Origin: an uncultured Sphingomonas sp.
GTDB lineage: Bacteria > Pseudomonadota > Alphaproteobacteria > Sphingomonadales > Sphingomonadaceae
Assembly: GCA_902806295.1 (NCBI GenBank)
Contig: CADCWB010000081.1
Location: 1 to 12,767 of the forward strand
Reading direction: 5' to 3'
DNA length: 12,767 nucleotides
Positions 1 to 6,440 of this stretch are shown in pieces. Each line of letters starts with the position of its first letter. Position 1 is the first letter of the stretch. The notes beneath the pieces were generated by a model. That model had not been told where the DNA came from, ran no database searches, and saw only the letters and a program-made list of their open reading frames with translations. Both the position numbers and the translations under genes were made by a program.

Positions 1-308
1 ACGAACAGGTCGAAGGCGAGATAATGGGTCCAGCCGATGACGATCCCACCATCGCTCATGAAGAGGCTGCGGATGCCCTCGATGCTGTAGTCCGACAGGT
101 CGGGCGCCGGGGTGCCCGCCACCCGGCCGGGATCGGCCATTCCGCTCAGCGATCCGACGAACATGGCCAGGTAGGCGAGACACAGCAGGCCCACGCCCGC
201 ATAGAGCACTGCCGACAAAATGGCCGGCCGCCGCGGTAGGAACAGCAGAGCCAGCCAGCCAAGCACTGCCACCAAGTTCGTCAGCGAGAACAGTCCAGCC
301 CAGCTCAT
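1..308 (-). CDS. ABA4-like (DUF4281) membrane protein, 3' end cut by window edge
   Basis: The reading frame opens with ATG at 308 (MSWAGLFSLTNLV...) and stays open for 102 codons to the left edge, so the C-terminus is missing. Two hydrophobic segments are visible, roughly residues 5–24 and 29–53. A loop follows, then the sequence GWTHYLAFDLF at about residues 92–102, which I recognise as the hallmark of the ABA4-like/DUF4281 family. The plant member ABA4 is needed for neoxanthin formation in plastids; the role of bacterial members is not established, so no reaction is assigned. The gene starts 31 nt after the stop of the upstream DUF1453-like gene on the same strand and is probably the last visible gene of the gcv transcription unit. 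No strong Shine-Dalgarno is seen. An ATG at 313 is rejected because it runs into a stop after two codons. Confidence 0.8.
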   Translation of the reverse strand, partial: MSWAGLFSLTNLVAVLGWLALLFLPRRPAILSAVLYAGVGLLCLAYLAMFVGSLSGMADPGRVAGTPAPDLSDYSIEGIRSLFMSDGGIVIGWTHYLAFDLF

Positions 309-339
309 CGCATTTGCTTAGGCCGGGCCCGCCAATCCC

Positions 340-828
340 TCAACCGTGCGCCTGCAGCAGCCGTCGGGCGCGAACGTAGAGCTCAATCCGGGTGAAGCCC
401 AATAGTCCGAGCAGGAACGCCATGGTCACATCGGTCAGCAACATGGCGCTGGAGCCAGGCTCCATCGACGCTGGAGCGCCCAACAACCCGCCGGCAATGA
501 AGCGCAGCGCAATGACCCCACCTAATAGCAGCACGGCCGCGGGCGATCTGCGCTTGAGCAATCTACCCGTGGAGGGATCGAGCCGAAGGTCGAACAGCTG
601 GCCCCGCTGCCAGCCCAGCGCAGCGCCCAGCGCCAATGCCACGAGCGCAACCATCCAGCTCGATGCCGTCGGCGGATTCTTGGCGACGAGAATGGTCACC
701 GCCAGCAGGTACAGTCCCGGCGCAATCCACATCGACCGGAGCGACATCGGCCGCTCCAGCCCGGTCCGCCGCAAGCGGATCGCGACGATGATCGCCAGCG
801 TCAGAAGCGGGCCGATGACCGTCATCAT
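340..828 (-). CDS. DUF1453/CcdC-like multi-spanning membrane protein
   Basis: This is a 162-residue protein if the ATG at 828 is used. It shows about four hydrophobic stretches: near the N-terminus (TVIGPLLTLAIIVAI), two in the middle, and one or two in the C-terminal half. Between them lies a soluble patch with GWQRGQLFDLRLDPSTG followed by RRSPAA. This layout matches small sphingomonad proteins of the DUF1453/CcdC type as I remember them. The role of CcdC is unclear; the name comes from a locus near cytochrome-c maturation genes in Bacillus. The start is uncertain. ATGs at 828 and 825 lie 20 nt or more past the gcvPB stop, and an in-frame TTG at 861 would overlap gcvPB by about 14 nt. The same frame is open to 1095, but that part is antisense-free shadow of gcvPB on the same strand and is not protein-like. 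It is probably co-transcribed with gcvPB. Confidence 0.72.
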   Translation of the reverse strand: MMTVIGPLLTLAIIVAIRLRRTGLERPMSLRSMWIAPGLYLLAVTILVAKNPPTASSWMVALVALALGAALGWQRGQLFDLRLDPSTGRLLKRRSPAAVLLLGGVIALRFIAGGLLGAPASMEPGSSAMLLTDVTMAFLLGLLGFTRIELYVRARRLLQAHG

Positions 829-847
829 CAGCCCGGATGAGAACAGC

Positions 848-2443
848 TCAGCGATCGCCAACTTCCGATCGCGTCGGCGACTCAGCCCCGTCCGGCGCCG
901 GCTGACGATAAGCGACGATCGGCTTTCTCGCCGCCAGCGTCTCGTCCAGCCGGCGGCGCGGGGCGTGGATGGGAGCCGACTTGAGCGCCTCGTCCCCGGC
1001 CCGCGCCCGCTCCGCGACGTGACGCAGGGCCGCGATGAACTGGTCCAGCGCGGCCTTGGATTCGGTCTCCGTCGGCTCGACCAGCATCGCCCCATGCACC
1101 ACCAACGGGAAGTACATGGTCATTGGGTGGAAGCCCTCGTCTATCAGGGCCTTGGCCAAATCCAGCGTGGTGAAGCCATCGGCAAAGCCCCTATCGCTGA
1201 AGATCGCCTCATGCATGCACGGCCCGGAGTGGGCGAATGGTGCGTCGAGCACATCCTCCAGACTGCGGAGGATGTAGTTGGCGTTGAGCACCGCATCTTC
1301 GGCGACCTGCTTTAAGCCATCGGCCCCGTGGCTGAGGATGTAGGTGAGCGCGCGGGTGAACATGCCCATCTGGCCGTGGAAGGCGGTCATCCGGCCGAAG
1401 CTGGACGGATGCTCGTTCGCGGCCTCCTCCTCCTCGATCAGCTTGACGGAGCCATCGGCATAGCGCGCCGTATAGGGGATCGGTCCGAACGGGCTAAGCG
1501 CTTCCGAAAGCACCACCGGCCCGGAGCCCGGTCCACCGCCGCCGTGAGGGGTGGAAAAGGTCTTGTGCAAATTGATGTGCATCGCGTCTATCCCAAGGTC
1601 CCCTGGGCGCACCTTGCCGACGATCGCGTTGAAGTTCGCCCCGTCGCAATAGACCAGGCCGCCGGCCGCATGGACCGCCTCACTGATTGCCTTCATGTCG
1701 GGCTCGAACAGCCCGCAGGTGTTCGGGTTGGTGATCATCACCGCCGCAACGTCCGGCCCCAGCCGCTCCTTCAGCGCCTCCAGATCGACCCGGCCGTCGC
1801 TGTTCGCCGGAATGTTCTCGACCCGGTACCCGCAGAATGCCGCAGTGGCCGGATTGGTGCCGTGCGCGCTCTCCGGCACAAGCACCACCTCCCGCGCATC
1901 GCCGCGAGCCTCCAGCGCCGCCCGAATGCAAAGCAGCCCGCACAGCTCGCCATGAGCCCCGGCCTTGGGGCTCATCGCCAAACCATGCATGCCGGTCAGG
2001 TCGATCAACCAGAACGCCAGTTCGTTGATCAGTTCGATCGCGCCGCTAACCGTCTCCTTCGGCGCCAGCGGGTGGATGTCGGCGAAGCCTGGCAGGCGTG
2101 CCATCTTCTCGTTCAATCGCGGATTGTGCTTCATGGTGCACGAACCGAGCGGAAAGAGTCCCAGGTCGATCCCGTAGTTCTGGCGCGACAGGCGGGTATA
2201 GTGACGAACCGTCTCCGGCTCCGTCAAACCCGGCAAGCCGATCCGCTCGGAGCGTTCCAGCCCACCCAGGCGGCAGGTGACTTGCGGAACGTCCGGCAAG
2301 TCGACACCGGCGCTCTCCCCGGCATCCAGTTCGAAGATCAGCGGCTCTTCCAGCATCAGCGCACGATTGCCGGTGACCGTGCCCGTATCGCCCGGCCCCT
2401 TGACCGGAGTGGATGGCTTCCAGCCGCTCTGGTTGATGGTCAC
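848..2443 (-). CDS. gcvPB: Glycine dehydrogenase (decarboxylating) subunit 2, P-protein PLP-binding half
   Basis: The product is 531 residues and forms the PLP-carrying half of the split P-protein of the glycine cleavage system. With GcvPA it decarboxylates glycine and passes the aminomethyl group to the lipoyl arm of GcvH. The PLP lysine is expected at Lys294 in INLHKTFSTPHGGGGPGSGP, the glycine-rich hallmark of the family. Further conserved pieces are LGSCTMKHNP (99–108), SPKAGAHGE (158–166) and ESAHGTNPA (191–199). Translation starts at GTG 2443, overlapping the gcvPA stop in a GTGA arrangement. A strong AAGGAGG lies at 2451–2457, 7 nt upstream, and supports that start over any internal ATG. 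The length is typical for sphingomonads and rhizobia-type split enzymes. The reading frame is intact. Confidence 0.97.
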   Translation of the reverse strand: MTINQSGWKPSTPVKGPGDTGTVTGNRALMLEEPLIFELDAGESAGVDLPDVPQVTCRLGGLERSERIGLPGLTEPETVRHYTRLSRQNYGIDLGLFPLGSCTMKHNPRLNEKMARLPGFADIHPLAPKETVSGAIELINELAFWLIDLTGMHGLAMSPKAGAHGELCGLLCIRAALEARGDAREVVLVPESAHGTNPATAAFCGYRVENIPANSDGRVDLEALKERLGPDVAAVMITNPNTCGLFEPDMKAISEAVHAAGGLVYCDGANFNAIVGKVRPGDLGIDAMHINLHKTFSTPHGGGGPGSGPVVLSEALSPFGPIPYTARYADGSVKLIEEEEAANEHPSSFGRMTAFHGQMGMFTRALTYILSHGADGLKQVAEDAVLNANYILRSLEDVLDAPFAHSGPCMHEAIFSDRGFADGFTTLDLAKALIDEGFHPMTMYFPLVVHGAMLVEPTETESKAALDQFIAALRHVAERARAGDEALKSAPIHAPRRRLDETLAARKPIVAYRQPAPDGAESPTRSEVGDR

Positions 2444-3798
2444 TTGGCTACCTCCTTGAGCGCCGCTTCCAGCGCATCGAAATCAGCGTCCGTGGCGGTC
2501 TCGGTCACAGCCACCACCAGCCCCTGTTCGAGCGCATCCGCGCCTGGATAGAGCCGGCCCAGCGACACTCCGCCGAGCACGCCCTTTTTCACCATCGCGT
2601 GAACCGCCGGCCGCGCCTCGACCGGCAGCTCCAGCGTGAATTCATTGAAGAAGCTGTCGTTGACCAGCCGCACGCCCGGCAACACACTCAGCCGCTCGGC
2701 CAACTGCACCGCGCGGGCATGGTTGAGCTCCGCCAGCTGCCGCAGCCCCTTCTCGCCAAGAAGGGTCATGTGGATTGAAAAGGCCAAGGCGCACAGACCG
2801 GAGTTGGTGCAGATGTTGCTGGTCGCCTTCTCGCGGCGGATGTGCTGCTCGCGCGTGGAGAGGGTCAGCACGAAACCGCGCTTGCCCTCCGCATCGACCG
2901 TTTCGCCCGCCAGTCGTCCGGGCATCTGGCGAATATGCTTCTCGCGGCAGGCGAACAGGCCGACATAGGGGCCGCCGAACTGCAGTCCGACGCCGATCGA
3001 CTGGCCCTCGCCAACCACGATGTCGGCGCCCATTTCACCCGGTGCCTTGAGCAGCCCCAACGCAACAGGCTCGGTGATCACCGCAATCAGCAGGGCGCCC
3101 TTGGCATGCGCCGCGTCGGCAATCGGCTGCAGGTCGGTGACCCGGCCGAGAATGTCGGGATATTGCACCACCACCGCGCTGGTAGCGTCGTCGATCGAGG
3201 CGATCAGATGGTCGGTGTCGGTCTCGGCCGCCAACTGCGGCAGCGCGCTCTCGAGCGTGTCGCCGGTGAACCGCGCCATGGTCTTGCACACCGACACATA
3301 ATGCGGATGCAGGCCCGACGAGAGGATCGCCTTGGCGCGGCGGGTAATTCGTCGCGCCATGCCGATCGCCTCCCAGCACGCAGTCGAGCCATCGTACATC
3401 GACGCATTCGCGACCTCGCAACCGAGCAGCAGGGCGACCTGGGTCTTAAATTCAAACAGCACCTGCAGCGTGCCCTGCGCGATCTCCGGCTGGTAGGGCG
3501 TGTAGGCCGTCAGGAACTCGCCGCGCTGGATCAGGTGATCGACGCTGGCCGGGATGTGATGCTTGTACGCTCCGCAGCCGAGGAAGAACGGCGCTTCGCC
3601 GGCCGGTGTGTTCTTGCGGGCGAGCGCCGTCAGGTGACGCTCGACCGCCATTTCCGGCGCATGCATCGGCAGGCCGGCGATCGGACCGCTCAGCCGCGCG
3701 CTCTCGGGCACGTCGCGGAACAGCTCGTCGACCGAACTCGCGCCGATGGTTCCGAGCATAGCGCGGCGATCCGTATCCGAGAGGGGCAGGTAACGCAT
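2440..3798 (-). CDS. gcvPA: Glycine dehydrogenase (decarboxylating) subunit 1, P-protein N-terminal half
   Basis: The product is 452 residues, beginning MRYLPLSDTDRRAML, the usual N-terminus of this subunit. It corresponds to the N-terminal half of the single-chain P-protein. It lacks the PLP lysine and works as a heterodimer with GcvPB. Recognisable conserved parts are the segment FLGCGAYKHHIPASVDHL, then AYTPYQPEIAQGTLQ, then YDGSTACWEA, and ICTNSGLCALAF near residue 330. ATG 3798 was chosen because the upstream in-frame extension to 3948 runs through the methyltransferase gene and has no family similarity. The start shares one base with the methyltransferase stop (TGATG), and the stop overlaps the gcvPB start, so translation of all three is probably coupled. 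No frameshift or missing motif is apparent. Confidence 0.96.
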   Translation of the reverse strand: MRYLPLSDTDRRAMLGTIGASSVDELFRDVPESARLSGPIAGLPMHAPEMAVERHLTALARKNTPAGEAPFFLGCGAYKHHIPASVDHLIQRGEFLTAYTPYQPEIAQGTLQVLFEFKTQVALLLGCEVANASMYDGSTACWEAIGMARRITRRAKAILSSGLHPHYVSVCKTMARFTGDTLESALPQLAAETDTDHLIASIDDATSAVVVQYPDILGRVTDLQPIADAAHAKGALLIAVITEPVALGLLKAPGEMGADIVVGEGQSIGVGLQFGGPYVGLFACREKHIRQMPGRLAGETVDAEGKRGFVLTLSTREQHIRREKATSNICTNSGLCALAFSIHMTLLGEKGLRQLAELNHARAVQLAERLSVLPGVRLVNDSFFNEFTLELPVEARPAVHAMVKKGVLGGVSLGRLYPGADALEQGLVVAVTETATDADFDALEAALKEVAK

Positions 3799-4562
3799 CA
3801 ATTGGGCTTTCTCATCGTGAAGCGAAGCCGAACATAGTCGGCGATGTTTGAACCGAATCTGTTGGCCACAGCCCCGGCCAGCTCGGAACGCTCGTCCAGT
3901 GGTACTCCGGCGGCATCGAGCCAACCCCGGCGAAAGGTCAGGACCCAACCGTCGACGCCATGATCGATCGCGGTCGAGCGCGCGATCAATTCGGCCGTTA
4001 CATCTCGGAAGCCAACGGCCTCATACAAAGCTGAAAACTCTTCGGCAGTGGGATACCAATTCGATTGATCGACCGGAGGACGATAGCCCCGGGCATCGAG
4101 TTCCGCATCGAGCGCCTCCCGCAGCCGCCGAAGGTTCCCCGCCCCGCCGAACTCTCCAACAAAACGGCCGCCGGGCTTCAGCGCGAACCAGATCGCCCGC
4201 GCCGCCCGTTCCTTGTCCAGCACCCAATGTAATGTGGCGTTGGAGAAGACCGCATCGAACGCTTCGCCGAACTTCAGCTCGGCTGCGTCCATCAGCCGGG
4301 CGTCCAACCCCTTGCTTCTTGCGGCACCGATCATCGATAGGCTGTTGTCGATGCCGACGACCTCCGCCCCGCGTTCCTTGATTTGCAGCGTCAGCGTTCC
4401 GTCACCGCAACCGACGTCCAGGACGCCTTCGCCAGGCTGCGGGTCGAGCAGGTCGAGCGCCGCCGCGCCGAGAGCAGGCACAAAGCCCCCGACCCGGGCA
4501 TAGTCGGCTGCGTCCCACTTGCTGGTCGAGGCGAGCGTATCGATCAAAGCTTGGACGACCAC
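3798..4562 (-). CDS. Class I SAM-dependent methyltransferase, embedded in the gcv operon
   Basis: The product is 254 residues with a Rossmann-type methyltransferase fold. The SAM-binding motif I is VLDVGCGDG at residues 47–55. The acidic residue ending strand 2 is Asp72 in VVGID, and the motif IV region is FDAVFSNATLHWV at 102–114. The LKPGG turn at 129–133 is typical of Methyltransf_11/25 domains. Size and the NATLHW motif resemble trans-aconitate 2-methyltransferase-like proteins, but I cannot name a substrate. Translation from GTG 4562 would overlap gcvH by 19 nt. An alternative TTG at 4547, straddling the gcvH stop, would remove five residues. Its end overlaps the gcvPA start by one base. 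The gene is therefore wedged between gcvH and gcvPA with no spacer, implying co-translation and shared glycine control. No cofactor link to glycine cleavage is demonstrated. Confidence 0.88.
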   Translation of the reverse strand: MVVQALIDTLASTSKWDAADYARVGGFVPALGAAALDLLDPQPGEGVLDVGCGDGTLTLQIKERGAEVVGIDNSLSMIGAARSKGLDARLMDAAELKFGEAFDAVFSNATLHWVLDKERAARAIWFALKPGGRFVGEFGGAGNLRRLREALDAELDARGYRPPVDQSNWYPTAEEFSALYEAVGFRDVTAELIARSTAIDHGVDGWVLTFRRGWLDAAGVPLDERSELAGAVANRFGSNIADYVRLRFTMRKPN

Positions 4563-4915
4563 TCGCGATAGCTGGATTCGTCCATCAAACCCTCGACTTC
4601 CGCCTGATTGCTGAGGCGCAGCTTGAAGAACCAGCCCTCACCCTCCGGGTCGGTGTTGATCAGCGCCGGCTCGTCCGCGATCGCCTGGTTGTTCTCGACA
4701 ACCTCGCCGCTGACCGGCGAATAGACGTCGCTGGCCGCCTTGACCGACTCGACCACGGCGGCCTCCTCGCCCTTCTTCAGCTGCCGGCCGGGCGCCGGTG
4801 CTTCGGCGAACACGATGTCGCCTAGCGCGTGTTGCGCATGTTCCGAAATTCCGACGGTGGCGGTGTCGCCCTCCACTCGGATCCATTCATGCTCCTTGGT
4901 GAAATAGAGGCTCAT
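4544..4915 (-). CDS. gcvH: Glycine cleavage system H protein (lipoyl carrier)
   Basis: The product is 123 residues, the normal size for H protein, beginning MSLYFTKEHEWIRVEGD. The lipoyl-attachment lysine is Lys59 in VVESVKAASDVYSPVSGEV, the classical ES(V/C)KA site. The C-terminal half carries NTDPEGEGWFFKL, a conserved H-protein stretch. The lipoamide arm shuttles the aminomethyl intermediate between the P-, T- and L-proteins in the cytoplasm. ATG 4915 lies only 5 nt after the gcvT stop, with a purine-rich AAGAAAGG upstream inside the end of gcvT. The C-terminal codons overlap the start of the methyltransferase gene in another frame. Confidence 0.97.
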   Translation of the reverse strand: MSLYFTKEHEWIRVEGDTATVGISEHAQHALGDIVFAEAPAPGRQLKKGEEAAVVESVKAASDVYSPVSGEVVENNQAIADEPALINTDPEGEGWFFKLRLSNQAEVEGLMDESSYREWSSKL

Positions 4916-4920
4916 GCCAC

Positions 4921-6051
4921 TCAGCCTTTCTTGCGGTGGTAACGATGGGGAACGAACGGCGTCGGCGCGACCTCCGCCATGAAGAGCTTGCCACGCTGCT
5001 CGAGTGTCAGGCGGGTGCCGGGCTCAGACAGGGCAGCGGCGACATAGCCCATTCCGATCGGCTTCTGCAGCGAGGGCGAGAAGCCGCCGCTCGTCACCCG
5101 ACCGACCTCATTGCCTTCGCTGTCCAGCACGCGTCCGCCCTCGCGGACCGGCTGCCGACCGTCGACGGTGAAACCCACTCGCTTGCTGACCGGTCCGGTT
5201 TCACGCTCGGCCAAGATGCGTTCGGCGCCCGCGAACCCCCCCTCCGTTCGGCGCCGCTTGCTGATGGCAAACCCAAGATCCGCCATCACCGGCGTGGTCT
5301 GCTCATCCAAGTCGTGGCCGTAGAGCGGCAGCCCGGCCTCAAGCCGCAGCGAGTCGCGTGCGCCGAGGCCGATCGGCTTCACTCGCTCGTCCTCGACGAG
5401 GCTGTCGGCCAGACGCTCCGCGTGACTGTTCAGGATCGACAGTTCGAACCCGTCTTCACCGGTGTAGCCCGATCGCCCGAAGCCCACCGCAACCCCGTTC
5501 CACTCGCGCGACGTGCCCTGCATGAAGCTGAGCTCTTCCGTCACGCCCGGAAACAGTAAGTCGATGACTTCGCATGCGCGGGGACCCTGCAGCGCCAGCA
5601 GAGCGCGGTCGGTCAGATGCTTGAGTGAGACCGAACTCGGCAGGCGCCCCGACAGACTCTCGATGTCGCCATGCTTGGTCGCCCCGTTCACCACCATATA
5701 GAAGGCCTCGTCAGCCCCTTGCGAGACATTGGTGACCATCAGGTCGTCGATAATCCCGCCGGCTTCGTTGAGCAGCAGCGAATAGCGGATCCGCCCCGGC
5801 TGGAGTCCCTTGATGTCGCCTGGCAACAGCGTCTCCAGCGCGTCCGCCACGCCAGTCCCGGTCAGCATCAGCTGGCCCATGTGGCTGACGTCGAACAGCC
5901 CGGCATGCTCGCGAGTCCACAGATGCTCGGCGATGATGCCCTCGTACTGCACGGGCATGTGATAGCCGGCGAAGGGCACCATCCGGCCACCGTGGGCCCG
6001 GTGCCAGCGGTCGAGCGGAAGAGTAAGGGTCGGCGTGTCGGCTTCGGCCAT
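4921..6051 (-). CDS. gcvT: Glycine cleavage system T protein (aminomethyltransferase)
   Basis: The product is 376 residues. It releases ammonia from the aminomethyl-lipoyl group of GcvH and transfers the one-carbon unit to tetrahydrofolate. N-terminal hallmarks are MVPFAGYHMPVQY (24–36) and GLFDVSHMGQ (51–60). The conserved acidic pair is Asp102–Asp103 in GGIIDDLMV, in the region of the catalytic aspartate of the family. GRSGYTGEDGFEL and the C-terminal folate-binding barrel region (VTSGGFSPSL, IGMGYV) are also present. ATG 6051 is preceded by GGGAG at 6062–6066 with a 10-nt spacer. The gene is first in the operon, directly downstream of the tandem glycine riboswitch and a hairpin that may mask its initiation region. 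Confidence 0.97.
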   Translation of the reverse strand: MAEADTPTLTLPLDRWHRAHGGRMVPFAGYHMPVQYEGIIAEHLWTREHAGLFDVSHMGQLMLTGTGVADALETLLPGDIKGLQPGRIRYSLLLNEAGGIIDDLMVTNVSQGADEAFYMVVNGATKHGDIESLSGRLPSSVSLKHLTDRALLALQGPRACEVIDLLFPGVTEELSFMQGTSREWNGVAVGFGRSGYTGEDGFELSILNSHAERLADSLVEDERVKPIGLGARDSLRLEAGLPLYGHDLDEQTTPVMADLGFAISKRRRTEGGFAGAERILAERETGPVSKRVGFTVDGRQPVREGGRVLDSEGNEVGRVTSGGFSPSLQKPIGMGYVAAALSEPGTRLTLEQRGKLFMAEVAPTPFVPHRYHRKKG

Positions 6052-6127
6052 TGTTCAAGCGCTCCCGGCGTGTTCGTTCGGCGGCGGCGTCAGCGCCTCG
6101 TGTACGAACCCCCGTCTGTCGCTTGAA
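6052..6127 (-). promoter_or_regulatory. Putative riboswitch expression platform: nested hairpin next to the gcvT start
   Basis: On the minus-strand RNA, TTCAAGCG (6120–6127) just after aptamer II is perfectly complementary to CGCTTGAA (6054–6061) just before gcvT. Inside lie a second perfect arm pair, GTTCGT (6104–6109) with ACGAAC (6072–6077), and a central GGCG-CTGA-CGCC hairpin (6086–6097). The gcvT Shine-Dalgarno GGGAG (6062–6066) abuts the outer helix, and the helix covers the SD-to-ATG spacer. No U-tract follows, so translational masking fits better than an intrinsic terminator. The pairing is seen in the sequence; the switching mechanism is inferred. Confidence 0.55.
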
Positions 6128-6304
6128 ACCTGAGAGCTTTCCCGCCCTTGTCGGAGGCGGTTACCCCTTCGGCGGCCCCCTGCCGTCAAACTGGACAGGA
6201 GACGCTTTCCAGACTGTCCATGGCCCGCGCGGTCCCGTGTGCCTGAGAGATTCCGGGGGCGGTTGCTCCTTCGGCGCCGGCGTTTCCACCGAGCTCTCCC
6301 GCGC
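6114..6304 (-). promoter_or_regulatory. Tandem glycine riboswitch
   Basis: Two glycine aptamers lie in series on the minus strand upstream of gcvT. Aptamer I has GGAGAG (6294–6299), GCCGAAGG (6268–6275) and CTCTCAGG (6242–6249). Its closing stem is GCGCGG (6299–6304) with CCGCGC (6227–6232). Aptamer II has GGAAAG (6205–6210), GCCGAAGG (6166–6173) and CTCTCAGG (6129–6136), with closing stem GTCTG (6210–6214) and CAGAC (6114–6118). These are the conserved core elements of the gcvT RNA family, which turns on glycine cleavage genes when glycine is abundant. Aptamer II departs from the consensus GGAGAG by one base, and the bulge between its CTCTCAGG and the closing stem is longer than usual. Confidence 0.95.
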
Positions 6305-6398
6305 TTGGCCTCCGTCGGGCGAACCCTCAGGAAGACCTTGCGAGCCTTGGCGACCCCCCGCGCCCGAGTCAACGCGGAAGCGACAAGTCAGGGCAGAT

Positions 6399-6426
6399 AT
6401 GATACCGCGGGATCAGCACTCGACAA
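6399..6426 (-). promoter_or_regulatory. Candidate promoter of the gcv operon
   Basis: Reading the minus strand, TTGTCG (6421–6426) and TATCAT (6399–6404) are separated by 16 nt, a fair match to a sigma-70 type promoter (four and five of six bases). Transcription would begin near 6392 and give a leader of roughly 90 nt before aptamer I. No better pair is seen closer to the riboswitch. On the plus strand the same place reads TATGAT (6398–6403), a possible -10 for the divergent phosphatase gene, but without a convincing -35. This is a visual call only. Confidence 0.4.
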
Positions 6427-6438
6427 AAGGGGAGTCGA
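6420..6438 (+). promoter_or_regulatory. Hairpin presenting the Shine-Dalgarno of the haloperoxidase-like gene
   Basis: TCGAC (6420–6424) and GTCGA (6434–6438) are perfect inverted arms around the 9-nt loop AAAAGGGGA. The purine run AAGGGGAG is the ribosome binding site for ATG 6441, at about 6 nt spacing, so the site would sit mostly in the loop. It overlaps the candidate -35 of the divergent gcv promoter. A five-pair stem may be fortuitous. Confidence 0.35.
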
Positions 6439-6440
6439 TC

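Noticed and set aside
24..239. Small plus-strand open frame near the left edge
   Set aside because: It is antisense to the ABA4-like gene, which has the family signature and clear membrane segments.
309..339. GC-rich GGCGGGCCCGGCC stretch considered as a terminator before the ABA4-like gene
   Set aside because: The arms do not form a clean stem-loop and there is no T-tract on the minus strand, so read-through is more likely.
829..1095. N-terminal extension of the DUF1453-like protein
   Set aside because: It overlaps the 3' end of gcvPB in another frame and reads as Arg/Ser-rich sequence with no similarity to membrane proteins.
392..1315. Open frame of 307 codons on the plus strand
   Set aside because: It is antisense to the DUF1453-like gene and the end of gcvPB. 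Composition is that of a reversed membrane-protein frame.
1328..2551. Open frame of 407 codons on the plus strand
   Set aside because: It is antisense to gcvPB and the end of gcvPA, both of which have clear family motifs. The translation is Arg/Gln/His-rich low-complexity sequence typical of a high-GC shadow frame.
2842..3837. Open frame of 331 codons on the plus strand
   Set aside because: It is antisense to gcvPA and has no recognisable motif or ribosome site. Long antisense frames are expected in GC-rich coding DNA.
3799..3948. 50-residue N-terminal extension of GcvPA
   Set aside because: It lies within the methyltransferase gene. The family N-terminus MRYLPLSDTD starts at 3798 with a coupled TGATG junction.
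6051..6440. Upstream extension of the haloperoxidase-like frame (130 extra codons)
   Set aside because: It runs antisense through the glycine riboswitch and its leader, and would bury the signal peptide and the strong ribosome site at 6427–6434.
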